DNA of 64,000 bases from Aculops lycopersici (GCA_015350385.1 WNKI01000001.1:662496-726495), one strand, 5' to 3'. Shown: positions 23,501 to 33,866, counted from the stretch's first letter. Notes: generated by a model from the sequence alone, not told the origin. Numbers and translations: made by a program.

Positions 23501-23830
23501 ATGCTCGCAGGTAGCGCCGCCACATGTCCCATGAGCAATGGACTGGGCGAATTGGGCAAGTTGAGTCTTCGTGGAGTGAGTCCTGCAAACGGTCTCGTCA
23601 CGCCCACAAGCCAAACCCTCAATACTACACACCTTCTACAGGCGGCCGCCTGTGCAGACAATGGAGTTTCGGGTCTGATCCGCACCGCGCCCACCATGGG
23701 CAGCGAGGGCGGGTTCGGCCTGCTGGCTGATGTGGCGCTGGAAATGGAAAGACGTAGCCAGCAACAGGAGCAACTGGTGGCCGCGGCCGCCGCTGCTGCA
23801 CAACAACCGATCGACTTATCAAAAAAGTGA
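17561..23830 (+). CDS. E75: E75 nuclear receptor with most of the ligand-binding domain missing
   Basis: Coding exons are 17561-18458 and 20637-23830. Donor GACAG|GTAAGT and acceptor CACACAG both have phase 1, so the join creates one frame of 1,363 residues. E75 (NR1D, Rev-erb related) is a heme- and nitric-oxide-sensing repressor in the ecdysone cascade. Residues 51-107 carry the two C4 zinc fingers, with P-box CEGCKG and the E75 signature VGMSRDAIRFGRVPKREKAK. The C-terminus keeps SPSDSGIESC, DDMPMLKRALQAPPL, NMLMDEAYRHHKKFRA and final PIDLSKK (a CtBP-type PxDLS motif). Between residues 141 and 280 there is only Asn/Gly/His/Gln/Glu-rich sequence; receptor fold resumes at LNDSELALLCSSVVVAT and DQAGLKNAELVGKISEKLQ (helices 8-10). 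Helices 2-7 and the heme-ligand histidine of helix 11 are not visible. I found no exon for them in the intron. Confidence 0.92.
19273..19281 (+). promoter_or_regulatory. FTZ-F1/ERR-type site in the E75 intron
   Basis: TCAAGGTCA is a perfect match to the monomer consensus YCAAGGYCA bound by FTZ-F1 and related receptors. It lies inside the 2.2-kb E75 intron. In insects E75 and beta-FTZ-F1 act in the same hormone cascade. Function here is inference. Confidence 0.35.
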
Positions 23831-24452
23831 GATTGTTGACCAATGAACATCCCTAAACAAAGATATAACTCACAGTGATCGCTCTAATTGCACCACTTGT
23901 TAACTCGTGCCACTAAAGAAGAGGAAGGAAATAGTTGTTTAGAAGAAAGAAACAGCATAACAACTTCCGGCGCGCGCACTATTCATTACCCACAATACTT
24001 AACAAACAATACAGTACCCATCTACCTGAAGAACAGAGGCACAAGTTATTGCAAAGAATTTGCATTACTATCTGGCCTACTAGTCTTGGCGACCAAAGTG
24101 GCCAGCCTCAAAAGTGAGCAACAAAACTAGAGATCATAATCTTAAATACAATTATGACCACCACCTTATTACCTACCTGCAGTTAATTGATTACATTGAT
24201 TGACTTGAGTGGACTAAATCAAATCAAATTACATTACACAAATTTGTATATAATTTGCCGAAAACAGTCGCCAACTCAATCGCGAGCGCGGAGACGCCAA
24301 GCCAAAAAACTAGCATCAACAAAAGCAAACTTCATTGGAACATAAAAAACCAAACCACACAAACTACCATGTGATTGCAATTGAGATTCTCATAGTATGT
24401 GTCAATGCCATTGGTCAAGGGAGCAACTGGCGTGACACGATCTTCAACAACA

Positions 24453-24566
24453 ACATCATCATCATCATCATCATCATTATTATTACTATTAATACTAAAA
24501 CCATTATCATTATTACTATTATTATTGATATCAACTTCATCATTATTATTATTATTATTACTATTG
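24453..24566. repeat. (CAT)n/(TAT)n microsatellite in the E75 3' UTR
   Basis: About 110 bp of CAT triplets grade into TTA/ATT triplets with interruptions. It is upstream of both E75 polyadenylation signals and so probably transcribed. Confidence 0.85.
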
Positions 24567-25042
24567 AAGTATCATTATGAAAAGTAAACCAAATCATGTG
24601 AAGCTGCAGTAGCGGCATCACCAGGAAATAGAAGTGAAAACCAAGTGACTCAACCAACGAACTCGTGGCTAAAAATGAACTATATCAGGTTGCGATTGTT
24701 GAAGTTGGTGGCACACAAACCTAAAATGAAACCAACAATAATAATAAATGAAACGAAGTGCAATAAATGGCCTTTGTTACATTAATATCAACTAAACTGA
24801 AATCCACTTTCAATTGCTGCTCGTTCATTTCCTCTCAAGTCGGCCGTAGGTTCTCCATTTAGTCACTAGACTTTGTGTCAACATATTCCATTCTAACCCT
24901 CGTTCAATTCTAATTCTCACACTGTGAAATTGAAATGGATCTTAAAATTTTTGTGTTAGTGGGTCTCGTTAATCTTGTCGCAAAAAGGAGGAAATGGCCA
25001 TCAAGTAACTAATTAGATCAACGCGATAAGCTTGGTACTCGT

Positions 25043-25044
25043 GT

Positions 25045-25077
<33 letters not shown>

Positions 25078-25112
25078 TGTCTGCTGCTACTACTACTACT
25101 ACTACTACTACT
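25043..25112. repeat. (CTGC)n followed by (TAC)n microsatellite
   Basis: About nine CTGC/CTGT tetramers are followed by about eight TAC triplets, in the spacer between convergent genes. Confidence 0.88.
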
Positions 25113-25263
25113 TCTCCAACTCATCTAACAAGTGGTTTATTGCTCTCAACTGAGGTTGTCGTTGTGTAACACAATCATCACCATAACCACCGAGTTAATT
25201 GTATCGCGATGATGATCATGATTATAGTTGTGATGATTGCCATTGCCTACAGCTCAAGCTCAA

Positions 25264-26460
25264 TTACATCCATTCGGGTGGTGGACTTGGCAAGTGGTTC
25301 TGCGAACGCATGGTGGCTGCTTGCATCAAATTTGCATTGTCACTTAGAACATATGGTGACGGCGATTGCTGTTGCTGTTGCTTGAGGTTGCCGCCAACAA
25401 TATTGGCATTACCGAGAGCGTTACTCCATATTGGCGAGGAGGCTGGCGAGCGCATGTTGGTCCCAACAGTCATCGGCTGATGGCCAGCGGCCATCACTTG
25501 TTGCGCCTGTCCCTCAGACAAGACAATCTCCTTGTTGCCTAGCGCATCTTTGTCCACAAAGCGCTGGCCCTGCGACGATTTGACTTGCAGCTTGCTGGCC
25601 ACCAAACGAGGGATTTCATGTAACTTCTTGGCCACTTTGTGGCGCAGTCGGCCAACCATTGGGCCTATCGATGGAGGTCCTTGGCCGTTGTGGACACTGG
25701 CATGCAATGCATCCACTGCAATCGTTGCCAGCACCTTCAATCCCTCATTTGACCCGCCACCTTCCGCCTGACCTTGGCCCTGACCTTGAACTCCACTTAC
25801 TATCGAGTCCATCGGCTTGCCGCTAAGATCTATGGTCACATGCTCGCCACTGCCGGCGCCGCCGACCAACTGCGAGACTCCTTGCAAAGTTGAGTTGAAA
25901 ATCTCGATGTTGTGAGAGGGAATTCCCAGTGCAATTGGAGGTATTGGTTCCTCGCCCGGCAGCCTACCTGTCACTTTCTCAATGCTGTTGTAAGTTAGAT
26001 AGTCTTGGCGCGCCTTGTTTGGGTAAGGATTGGTCTGGTTGCGCGCAAACAACGTTGCCAGCCGACCGTCGTTCATCACATACTTGATATTGGAAATCTC
26101 GCGCCTGTCATCGAATTGAACCAATACATTGCCTGGCATTGCTCGATGCTCGCTGCTGCCGGGCGGCCGGGAGCCGTGCGACGGCGAGCCAGTTTTTTGC
26201 ATCGGCCCGTTCGGGCTCTTGTCTTGCTGGTTGGCCTCCAATTGCGGCTCGCCCTTTTGCATCTTCGAGTCAAGTGGCGGCTCATTATTGCTCCTCAAAG
26301 GCAATGGCCAGCGATGAGATTCGGGGTGCTGCAATTGGACTATCTGCGGTTTGCATGTCGCTAGTGATATCGAGACAAATACTACCGATACGAAGACGAC
26401 GAGCTTCGCCAAAGCCGCTAGGCGTAGACGTATAGCAAAGCTCAAGCAGTAGTCGCGCAT
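25264..26460 (-). CDS. Secreted protein of unknown family
   Basis: This is a single-exon frame of 398 codons with ATG at 26460. Residues 1-36 form a basic start and a long hydrophobic stretch (LVVFVSVVFVSISLATC), a plausible signal peptide or signal anchor. No transmembrane segment follows. The mature part is Gln-, Gly- and Pro-rich at its ends, with a more ordered centre (about residues 105-310) that includes NVLVQFDDRREISNIKYVMN and IPPIALGIPSHNIEIFNSTL. Two NxT/S sequons (FARNQT, IFNST) suit secretion. A GQGQGQ run and a five-Gln run are low complexity. TTTATT at 25136-25141 gives a minus-strand polyadenylation signal. I do not recognise the family; a cuticle, matrix or salivary role would be a guess. 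Confidence 0.7.
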   Translation of the reverse strand: MRDYCLSFAIRLRLAALAKLVVFVSVVFVSISLATCKPQIVQLQHPESHRWPLPLRSNNEPPLDSKMQKGEPQLEANQQDKSPNGPMQKTGSPSHGSRPPGSSEHRAMPGNVLVQFDDRREISNIKYVMNDGRLATLFARNQTNPYPNKARQDYLTYNSIEKVTGRLPGEEPIPPIALGIPSHNIEIFNSTLQGVSQLVGGAGSGEHVTIDLSGKPMDSIVSGVQGQGQGQAEGGGSNEGLKVLATIAVDALHASVHNGQGPPSIGPMVGRLRHKVAKKLHEIPRLVASKLQVKSSQGQRFVDKDALGNKEIVLSEGQAQQVMAAGHQPMTVGTNMRSPASSPIWSNALGNANIVGGNLKQQQQQSPSPYVLSDNANLMQAATMRSQNHLPSPPPEWM

Positions 26461-27188
26461 CTTGGCTTCTAATTATGGTCTTGGTGGAGAGACTTAAAGT
26501 TGATTCAAGTGTCATGTGGCTAGACTAGAAAAAGACGGGCAAAACTTGTGCCGTTGTTTCTGGGATTTGTTACGTGCTAGTAATGGTATCGGTAGTGGTA
26601 GCATTAGCGGTAGAGGTTGCTTCATTGCAATGCCATCCTCGTCATCATCATCATCATCGTCATCCACTTTGTAGGAGTTTCCACTTTTTGTTGACGTCGA
26701 GACACACAGGCAATTTGTGATTGCTCATTACAAAAACGTATTATGTCACCGAGTTGAGTAACAAGCAGTCACATTGTCTCGAGCTCACAGTCCCTCTATA
26801 TCATCACTATCACAGTCAGTCAGATGAATGTCTCATTAAAGCGAATGATTCGTTTCACAGTTTTACTTGACTCCTACCTAAAGCAAAAATGGAAGCAGCA
26901 GCATCAACAATAACAAACGTATGATGACATACTGGCAGACTGTCTGGTCAGCTTCTAGTGCTATTAGAGCGATAGATTTGGCAAGCGCATGCAAAAAGTT
27001 AATGAGCTTGACACTCAATGGATGAGTGTGGGATTTTTGCATCATCAAACCATGCCTCATCCTAGTAGTTGTTACTTTAAGTTATAGTTCATCAATTTAT
27101 TCTTATTCGGTTAGTGAATGAGTGGGTGAGTGTTGAAAATTTGATCATTTTGGTTCCTTTCTCATGTCTTACACAATTATAAGTTCTA
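26461..27188 (-). other. Spacer: 5' region of secreted-protein gene and 3' UTR of PX gene
   Basis: No coding sequence is seen. A short (CAT)n run lies near 26640-26660. TTTATT at 27096-27101 is a likely minus-strand polyadenylation signal for the PX-domain gene. Confidence 0.5.
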
Positions 27189-28118
27189 CTAGCCGACACC
27201 AAGTTGAGCCGCAAAGTCTAGCTCGGACTCGCCTCGGTCTCGCAGAGATATAAAATCGTAATACAGACTTAGGATATCTATTTTACCCGAAGCCGGCGCC
27301 GGACCAGATGCTAACGAGCCACTTTGATCAACTTGCTCGCTATCCAAACTCTCGGACTCCTCGTCTAGATTCGCATCTGATGATCTATCGCCATTTGCAC
27401 TCTGAGTTCGCATTCTTGTTCCATCAGCTACTGCTAGAGCCATTGAGGTCGGTGTACCTCTTCTCTCGAGTTGCTCCGATCTCGTGCTATCCGATAAGGA
27501 GCTTGTGGTTGTGGCTTCGCGAGATCCTGACGCTCTAACGAGAGTTTGAGCAATCACTCCAGCTGAGAAGTCGCGTAGTTGTTGCTCTGAGGCACTCCCT
27601 TCGAGGCCTGCTGGACGTTTCTCTAGATAATTGTTCAGGGTTTTGATATACTCTTCTAGTTTGATCCTACGATCCTGAACAATGGTCGACGCTTTGCTAT
27701 TGAAGTTCTTCTTGGGCGGAAACTTGAATCGCTTTATCTCAGGCTCAAGGGAGCGCAACTGTCTATGAAGGGCGAGGAATTGTGAGTATCGCCGATACAC
27801 AGACCACTGCTCGCCTGAACTAGACTTGATATTCAACTGATAAACATGATACGACGACTTGGACGTCGGACTTTTCGGATCCGTTTTGGTTAGATATACA
27901 GTGGGTATTTCTAATGAAAGTCTTAGTTGTCTTTGAGTTGGTGCGTCCGAATCTGCACTGGAATGTGTAGCATCAGTCTCGGAACTATCAAGCAATTTAT
28001 TATTAAACTCTCGATGATCGGCACCAAAACCCAAGCTCCAACTAGGTGCTGTTATCAGGGACGAGGACGAAGCTCTCATGAGGCTCGGACTATCACATGA
28101 CTCGCGCCCGTCGGTCAT
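27189..28118 (-). CDS. PX-domain protein, SNX29-like PX
   Basis: This single-exon frame of 309 codons carries one PX domain at about residues 70-170. PX domains bind phosphoinositides, usually PI3P on endosomes. Visible signatures are YHVYQLNIKSSSGEQWSVY, then RRYSQFLALHRQLR (the RRYS/F phosphate-binding motif), FKFPPKKNF (Pro-rich loop) and IVQDRRIKLEEYIKTLNNYL (the second basic motif and C-terminal helix). The pattern resembles the PX of SNX29, but no RUN domain is present, so this could be a short paralogue or another sorting nexin. Both tails are Ser-rich and probably disordered; the C-terminus ends in a helix-like SLYYDFISLRD segment. It lies downstream of EFA6 on the same strand, 770 bp away. 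EFA6 also acts on phosphoinositide-rich membranes, but a functional link is only inference. Confidence 0.8.
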   Translation of the reverse strand: MTDGRESCDSPSLMRASSSSLITAPSWSLGFGADHREFNNKLLDSSETDATHSSADSDAPTQRQLRLSLEIPTVYLTKTDPKSPTSKSSYHVYQLNIKSSSGEQWSVYRRYSQFLALHRQLRSLEPEIKRFKFPPKKNFNSKASTIVQDRRIKLEEYIKTLNNYLEKRPAGLEGSASEQQLRDFSAGVIAQTLVRASGSREATTTSSLSDSTRSEQLERRGTPTSMALAVADGTRMRTQSANGDRSSDANLDEESESLDSEQVDQSGSLASGPAPASGKIDILSLYYDFISLRDRGESELDFAAQLGVG

Positions 28119-28886
28119 CGCGCTGGTTAGCCAGCTAACCGAGAGAGATGAGGTAGATGGATGAGGACAATATTATTGATAAATATCTATGAATCTAGGT
28201 TTATCTCAAAGTTTTGGGAAAGCATTGTCTTTGTGGGAAAATATTTCGCTGAGCTAAATGGGCGTAGATGAGTCTTTACTTTAATGGCCATTGAATATCG
28301 CGAGTATCACAAGAGAATTGTAGATCTGATAGGAATGTGAACTAATTGATTGCTTGAAAATCATCGCAATATGATTGATATGACAAGTTTTTAATAATAG
28401 AGATTAAGATAGAAGATATCCAAGTGAACTAGAATTTGGGGCATTGAAAAAAGAAACAACGCACTCAAATTCGCATAGACTACAAAGCCACAAAAATCAG
28501 CTGTTCGCTCACACAGCTGTTCTACTAAAATCAAAACAACAACAATATCATCATTGAGTTTTTGATGGCAAAATTAGACGCTCACAAGCTTCAGTTTTGC
28601 TAGAGTAAAGCTTTTAACATTTGCAATGGATCAGTAATTTAGATTTTACGGCTATCATCAGGACCACCCGGTGGTCTTTGTTGAGTAGATCAGTGATGAG
28701 GTTCCAGGTGACGCACCAACTTAGGTGATACCTTCACAACCAAAATGCAGTTCAATAAAAACGATGCTACAGACACAAATTAATGTCAAACTATCATATA
28801 ATGTAACATAATTTAACGTAAGCTAATGACAATGACTAAAACATACACTCACGCAAGCAAAGTTTAATAAATGGTGACGATGATAA
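28119..28886 (-). other. Spacer between EFA6 and the PX-domain gene
   Basis: AT-rich non-coding DNA that must contain the EFA6 3' UTR and the PX-gene promoter. I see no strong TATA box or RNA gene. Confidence 0.4.
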
Positions 28887-31800
28887 CTAAGCTGTCGAGC
28901 TATCCACTGGCAGATCCCTGAGATGATGATGGCTGCCAACTCGATGCGGCGACGAGGACGTGCTCCCCTTGGTAGTGACTGTGGGTGTTGAATTTGTTAT
29001 GTTATCGGCTGATTGAGATAGGGAATTTGCTGGCGCAAAACTTGGCAACGATTTTATCATCTCCTCGCTTGGAGTCAGCGAGGCGATTTGAGGATGCTTC
29101 GATAGAATGATGGCCTCGGGTGAGTTGGACTTCTTGCGCATCAAATCTACGTAGACCGAGTAGCGTTCAATCTCTTGCTTTAAATAAGCAATCTTATCTA
29201 TAAATTCAGTCTTGTCTCGCTTGTTGGCATTTCTAGTATTTGGCGCCTCTGCTAGATGCTCGTCCAGCTCCCCCTTCAATCTCTGAAGCCGCTCCTCGTG
29301 ATCAATCAGTTGCTCCCAATAGGAGAGTCGCGTATAGGCGACAGGAAGTAAAGCTCTATGACCCGTCGAGGCTCGTCGCTGTTGACTAGTTGGTGACTGT
29401 TTGCTCTTGGGGCTTGAGATGGCGCTAGGCAGTGCTGGCGTCGAGAGACAGGCGCTGGCAAAGTTGATTGTATCGATCCAACTTTGCATCTCCTGCTCGC
29501 TGTCAGCCTGAAACAAGAACTCCGATTGGTCCGCTAGACGCAAATGGAAGACATGCTCACGCTTGGTGTAGGTGGTTGAGCGGTAGGCAAAAGTATGATG
29601 AATCTTGGCCGAGTTTTTGATGTCTGACACGATAGTTTTGGGCGAGCTCTTGCTAGGACTTGCGTGCTTGGCACCTGTCAACACCTGTTGTTTGTTCTGC
29701 TTGATGGGAGTCGTCGAGTTATCGATGGCTCCTGTTTCTGACTCGTCGGTCTCAACAATAGGAGCCACTTCAGGTTCATGAATACCAAGGCGCATAATCA
29801 AACGTAAGTCACGCACTATCACATGAAAGCGACGCCAGCCTCGTCGACCCTTGGAGGTCGGTTTGCCCTTTGCCTCCATCACTCGCTTTCTATTCAAGTA
29901 GCCGCTTCGGAACTCAATGGTTGCCTCACTCTCTTGAGAACTAGAACCACTTCCGTTCATTCGAACCAAACCTCGCTTTAGTCGCCGCCGTGCACTTCCG
30001 CCCAACGTGGAACTAGGTGCATGCGAGCCAGGCGCATATCGACGCGAGGGCAAAGTGCTAGACCGATTGCCGCTCATCTGCTGACTGTTGTAAATCCTGT
30101 CCAGTTCAGCCTCAAATGAGCTCATATCACATAGCTTGTCATCGACGCCACACTTAAGTGGTCGCTTCTTGATAGATTCGTACATGTCGACAAGCAGGTA
30201 ATTTGGAAACATATAGCCTACCAGCGACTTGCCGTTTGCTCCGGGACCTACTGGCCTAGCGTCCAATTGATCCTGACTTCTTGACATTGCAGCCACCGAG
30301 CTATTAAGTCCGTCGACAAAAGCATTAAGCGTTAACTTGTTCTGTTTCCTCGATTTCTTGCTCTCGTGGCCGCCGTGCAAATCGGTGTTGAGCAAAATGA
30401 GAGCACAAACCAAAGTTTGAACCACATCTGAGGTGGGAAATTTTTCCTTGTTACAATCATAATAACGCTGCGAGAAGATGCTCAACATTCGTTCTCGTTC
30501 TTGAGTTTCACCGGTGAGCTGGAGTTTGGATAGAAACTTCCTTAAAGCAGCATCGAGTTTCATACCGCGAAAGTCAAACAATTCCAAATACTCCGCCGCC
30601 ACCATTTGGCTGAACGGGTTGCATTTGGCCAAATGATGACAGACATCCGATCGCTTAAAGCCGGACAAATTATATAATCGCTTGGCCAATCTTCTAGCTG
30701 AATCGCGATCCGCTGTGATGTCAGGAGAATTGTCTCTGTTGTTTTGGTTTAGATTGTTGTTGCTATTATTTGGCGAAGTCATTCCCTTGTCTTGCAAAAT
30801 CTTGGCTTCGTTCATGAACTTTGCGGAATCTCTAATAGTCATCTCATCTTCATCACCATCAACATCCCTATTGTTGCCTCGCGTATTCTCGTCTTCAGTC
30901 ATAATATTGGAATCACGATCTATTGTGTTACTGTTTATCTTGTGATGATTGTTACTATTACTACTCATGCCATTCAATATTGCATTTCCATTGCTCGCCT
31001 TGTGGTCGCCGCCGTCAGATTGGTTGAGGTTGTTGTTGATATTTGTATTAACCGCAGCGTTATGATCTCCATAGACGTGATTAGAAGGCATACTATTGTT
31101 ATTAGATAACGTGTATTGGGCTTGCCGATTGAAAACTCTCATCGTCGGCGTCTCTATGCTGCTACCGCCGCCGTTGCAACCTGAAACCTGCTGGTTAGTG
31201 CCTCTGCCAATAACTTCGCCGTTTATTGAAGTGGTATTTTGAGCACTAGGGGCGCTACCACTTGCAATGGGAGCTCTTGCCTCGAGTTCAATCTGATGAG
31301 ACGAGAGCGATGAGTTGCTGGTTGTAATATTGGAAACGCCCGTCGCGATTGGCGATGGTGGCAGTGAGCCATTGGACGTTGTTGTTTTTGTTGCCACTGC
31401 TGCCTCTTCTTCTCCTCGCCCATTTTCACGGTGGTAGTCGCCGCCCGGCCGATCGGCCCCATTGGCTGCGTTTAGCGAGTGGCCAAATGTCGCATTGGTC
31501 GTCGCCGCCGCCGTAGCCGCTGACGGGATATCGTAAGCCATACTGGTCCTTTGCGCTTCCGCTTGGAGGTCCCCGGCGACGCGCATCTCTTTTGGCTCCT
31601 GCTGAAGCCCCGAGGAAGCAGCATAAGTGGCTTTGGATGAGCACTCACTTTGTATGCTCATTTCTCTACTCTCTGGCCAGCGAGCGGGCGAATCGGTGTT
31701 ATTATCGCCTCTGCCAACATCCCAGTTTACACCCTTCAAACGCGGAGTTTGAGGCGACGACGACGACAGAATTTGCGTACCATTTATTTGCATCCGCCTC

Positions 31801-33866
31801 TCAGGAGTTGAGTTGCAATGTTGTTGTTGTTGTTGCTGTTCCTGCTGGTATCTCTGGTTAGTGTCAATGTCAGTGTTAATGTTATTGCCATTGCTACCAT
31901 CTGCTAATCGCATTCTTTGCGAAACCGAAGTGGCGACAAAGGACCACGGCGAGGTTTCCGGAGGAACGTTGTAGTTGCTCTCTTGTTGTAATGCTCTACT
32001 TTGCTGTTGATGTTGTTGTTGTTGCTGCTGCTGATCAATCACATTAGTCTTGGCTTGCGGATTTGCACAGTCACTCTCTGGTCTCACCTGCTGGTTGCTG
32101 ATAATATTTGTGTTGCTGCTGCCTTGATTATTGTTAACTTGTTGGTTTTGATGATATTGTGACTTAGATTGATCTGGATTGCTTATACTTGTGCTATTCT
32201 CACTCTCGCTGCAAGACAATTTCATCATAGACTGACCAGTCATAATAAAGGCCTCGCAAACAGGCTGGTGACGATTTATACTTGGACCGGTCGAGGAAAG
32301 AGGCACTTGCGGTTGTTGATTTTGTCTTGATTGTTGTTGTTGCTGCTGAGTTGAGGGCCATTGGCCATTCTCGTAGATATTTTCAACCACCTCCGAGTCT
32401 CCACTTGCATGCAGTGAGGATGGAGTTACTCTATTTTGGGGTGGCTGACGCTCGATGGGTATCTTGGTATAAGTAGGAGGGAAATTTTGGTTGTTGTTGC
32501 TGTAATTGTAGTTGTTGTTATTGTGGTTGTGACTGTAAGTTTGTTGCTGATGGTTTAAATTGGTTGTTGCTGGTTTTACCACTTGTTGTTGCTGTTGCCT
32601 TTGGGGCAATGAATCACTTGTAGTAGTAATAGTAGTAGTAGTAGTTTGCGACCCTATTTTTGGGCTCAGACTTCCTTGGAGTTCCTCTTTAAGAGACTTG
32701 AAATGACTAGTTGCTTGGTCCTTGTTAAACGTTAGGTACCTACTTCTATCCGGCTCATCCTCACTGGTTACCAAAGAGGCTTCGTTGCCATTTGGTTGCT
32801 GGTGACTGTTGGTCCTCGTTGCCGCCTGTTTGTAGCGATTGGAATCCGATGATTGTGGCGCTTGGCGCTGATAATAGTGTTGGCTAACAGGTTTCTGTGG
32901 CTGTCTGTTGTCGCAGCTAGCGCCACCAGCAACTTGGTGGGGGATCTTGCTGACGCCTCGCGGAAGTCGCGGTGTAAGCTTGAATTGTTGTTGTTGATGA
33001 TGCTGTTGCTGGTTGTGGTGGCTGTAGCCATTGGTATTGCCACCATTGTTAGTTGCCGCATTGACCCCTTGCTTGCTGGCCGAGGAACATTGACCCCCAT
33101 TATCCATGGGTCTCCATGAGTCGCCTGCCTCATTGCAGGCGCTGCTGAGCTCGTCAGCTAGCGATCTAATAGGTGTTGGCATATGGGGCTTCGCGGGTAA
33201 CACTGTTATTGTTTCACTATGTTGTTGTTGCTGTTGGGTTGAGAGTCTATCGCCCATTGAGTTTGCAGGTGGTGGTTGCTGGCTCGTCCGTGTGGCCGGA
33301 GTTGGTGGCGTGGACGATGAGGACAACAAAGACGGAACTCTGGGGCTCACCAACTTGGAAACTCGTGGCGGGTGAAAAATAAGCTCAGGTGTCAGTGCTA
33401 CCTGGTGCTGCTGTTTCTGCCTGCTTTTGGTTGATGTTGCTGTTGAGCTAGCCACTGACGATGATGACTTGATGTAGGACTTGGGAGTCCGTAGAGGCGA
33501 CAAACAAACAGACACTTGTTGATTGTTGGTGGTTGCATCGGAGCCAATGCCGTCGGCTTTAACATTGGATTCATTGATGTTATTACTCTTGGTCGTTGGC
33601 TTTGCTGGCGATGAAATAACAAATGGCGCATCATCGTTGACTGGAACGCGCCAGCTACATCCCCCGCCTCCACTAACAAAGCTTCTCTTAGGTGACAATA
33701 CCGTCGCAACCACTTGACTCGATGCCGTTACTGCTGTTGGTTGTGGCTTGCTGATCACCGAGGAAGATTGCAACTGCTGACTAGAGGTCGGCGGTGGCCA
33801 GTTCGCTGTGGCTATCTTGGTCTTGTACTGGCCGGCGGCCGGTATTTGGCTCCGTGCCGCTGCCAT
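28887..33866 (-). CDS. Efa6: EFA6/PSD-type Arf6 guanine nucleotide exchange factor
   Basis: A single exon encodes 1,659 residues. EFA6 proteins activate Arf6 at the plasma membrane and cortical cytoskeleton. The first 1,000 residues are disordered and rich in Gln, Asn and Ser, with many homopolymer runs. The Sec7 exchange domain covers about residues 1045-1205: it starts at RLAKRLYNLSGFKRSDV, has the catalytic-glutamate loop LQLTGETQERERML, and the motif LILLNTDLHGGHESKK that replaces the LNTDLHNP of other Arf exchange factors and is typical of EFA6. A PH domain (about 1317-1467) begins EFRSGYLNRKRV and ends with a Trp-containing helix (MQSWIDTINFAS). A coiled coil follows at about 1512-1578. 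This Sec7-PH-coiled-coil order defines the family. ATG is at 33866. It is longer than vertebrate PSD proteins because of the N-terminal expansion. Confidence 0.93.
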   Translation of the reverse strand: MAAARSQIPAAGQYKTKIATANWPPPTSSQQLQSSSVISKPQPTAVTASSQVVATVLSPKRSFVSGGGGCSWRVPVNDDAPFVISSPAKPTTKSNNINESNVKADGIGSDATTNNQQVSVCLSPLRTPKSYIKSSSSVASSTATSTKSRQKQQHQVALTPELIFHPPRVSKLVSPRVPSLLSSSSTPPTPATRTSQQPPPANSMGDRLSTQQQQQHSETITVLPAKPHMPTPIRSLADELSSACNEAGDSWRPMDNGGQCSSASKQGVNAATNNGGNTNGYSHHNQQQHHQQQQFKLTPRLPRGVSKIPHQVAGGASCDNRQPQKPVSQHYYQRQAPQSSDSNRYKQAATRTNSHQQPNGNEASLVTSEDEPDRSRYLTFNKDQATSHFKSLKEELQGSLSPKIGSQTTTTTITTTSDSLPQRQQQQQVVKPATTNLNHQQQTYSHNHNNNNYNYSNNNQNFPPTYTKIPIERQPPQNRVTPSSLHASGDSEVVENIYENGQWPSTQQQQQQSRQNQQPQVPLSSTGPSINRHQPVCEAFIMTGQSMMKLSCSESENSTSISNPDQSKSQYHQNQQVNNNQGSSNTNIISNQQVRPESDCANPQAKTNVIDQQQQQQQHQQQSRALQQESNYNVPPETSPWSFVATSVSQRMRLADGSNGNNINTDIDTNQRYQQEQQQQQQHCNSTPERRMQINGTQILSSSSPQTPRLKGVNWDVGRGDNNTDSPARWPESREMSIQSECSSKATYAASSGLQQEPKEMRVAGDLQAEAQRTSMAYDIPSAATAAATTNATFGHSLNAANGADRPGGDYHRENGRGEEEAAVATKTTTSNGSLPPSPIATGVSNITTSNSSLSSHQIELEARAPIASGSAPSAQNTTSINGEVIGRGTNQQVSGCNGGGSSIETPTMRVFNRQAQYTLSNNNSMPSNHVYGDHNAAVNTNINNNLNQSDGGDHKASNGNAILNGMSSNSNNHHKINSNTIDRDSNIMTEDENTRGNNRDVDGDEDEMTIRDSAKFMNEAKILQDKGMTSPNNSNNNLNQNNRDNSPDITADRDSARRLAKRLYNLSGFKRSDVCHHLAKCNPFSQMVAAEYLELFDFRGMKLDAALRKFLSKLQLTGETQERERMLSIFSQRYYDCNKEKFPTSDVVQTLVCALILLNTDLHGGHESKKSRKQNKLTLNAFVDGLNSSVAAMSRSQDQLDARPVGPGANGKSLVGYMFPNYLLVDMYESIKKRPLKCGVDDKLCDMSSFEAELDRIYNSQQMSGNRSSTLPSRRYAPGSHAPSSTLGGSARRRLKRGLVRMNGSGSSSQESEATIEFRSGYLNRKRVMEAKGKPTSKGRRGWRRFHVIVRDLRLIMRLGIHEPEVAPIVETDESETGAIDNSTTPIKQNKQQVLTGAKHASPSKSSPKTIVSDIKNSAKIHHTFAYRSTTYTKREHVFHLRLADQSEFLFQADSEQEMQSWIDTINFASACLSTPALPSAISSPKSKQSPTSQQRRASTGHRALLPVAYTRLSYWEQLIDHEERLQRLKGELDEHLAEAPNTRNANKRDKTEFIDKIAYLKQEIERYSVYVDLMRKKSNSPEAIILSKHPQIASLTPSEEMIKSLPSFAPANSLSQSADNITNSTPTVTTKGSTSSSPHRVGSHHHLRDLPVDSSTA

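Larger units (their letters stand above)
23831..25135 (+). other. E75 3' UTR and spacer to the convergent secreted-protein gene
   Basis: This is AT-rich non-coding sequence after the E75 stop. Two polyadenylation signals AATAAA lie at 24743-24748 and 24762-24767, followed by T-rich sequence, which implies a 3' UTR of about 940 bp. Two microsatellites lie at 24453-24566 and 25043-25112. TTTATT at 25136-25141 would be the polyadenylation signal of the minus-strand gene beyond. Confidence 0.6.
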
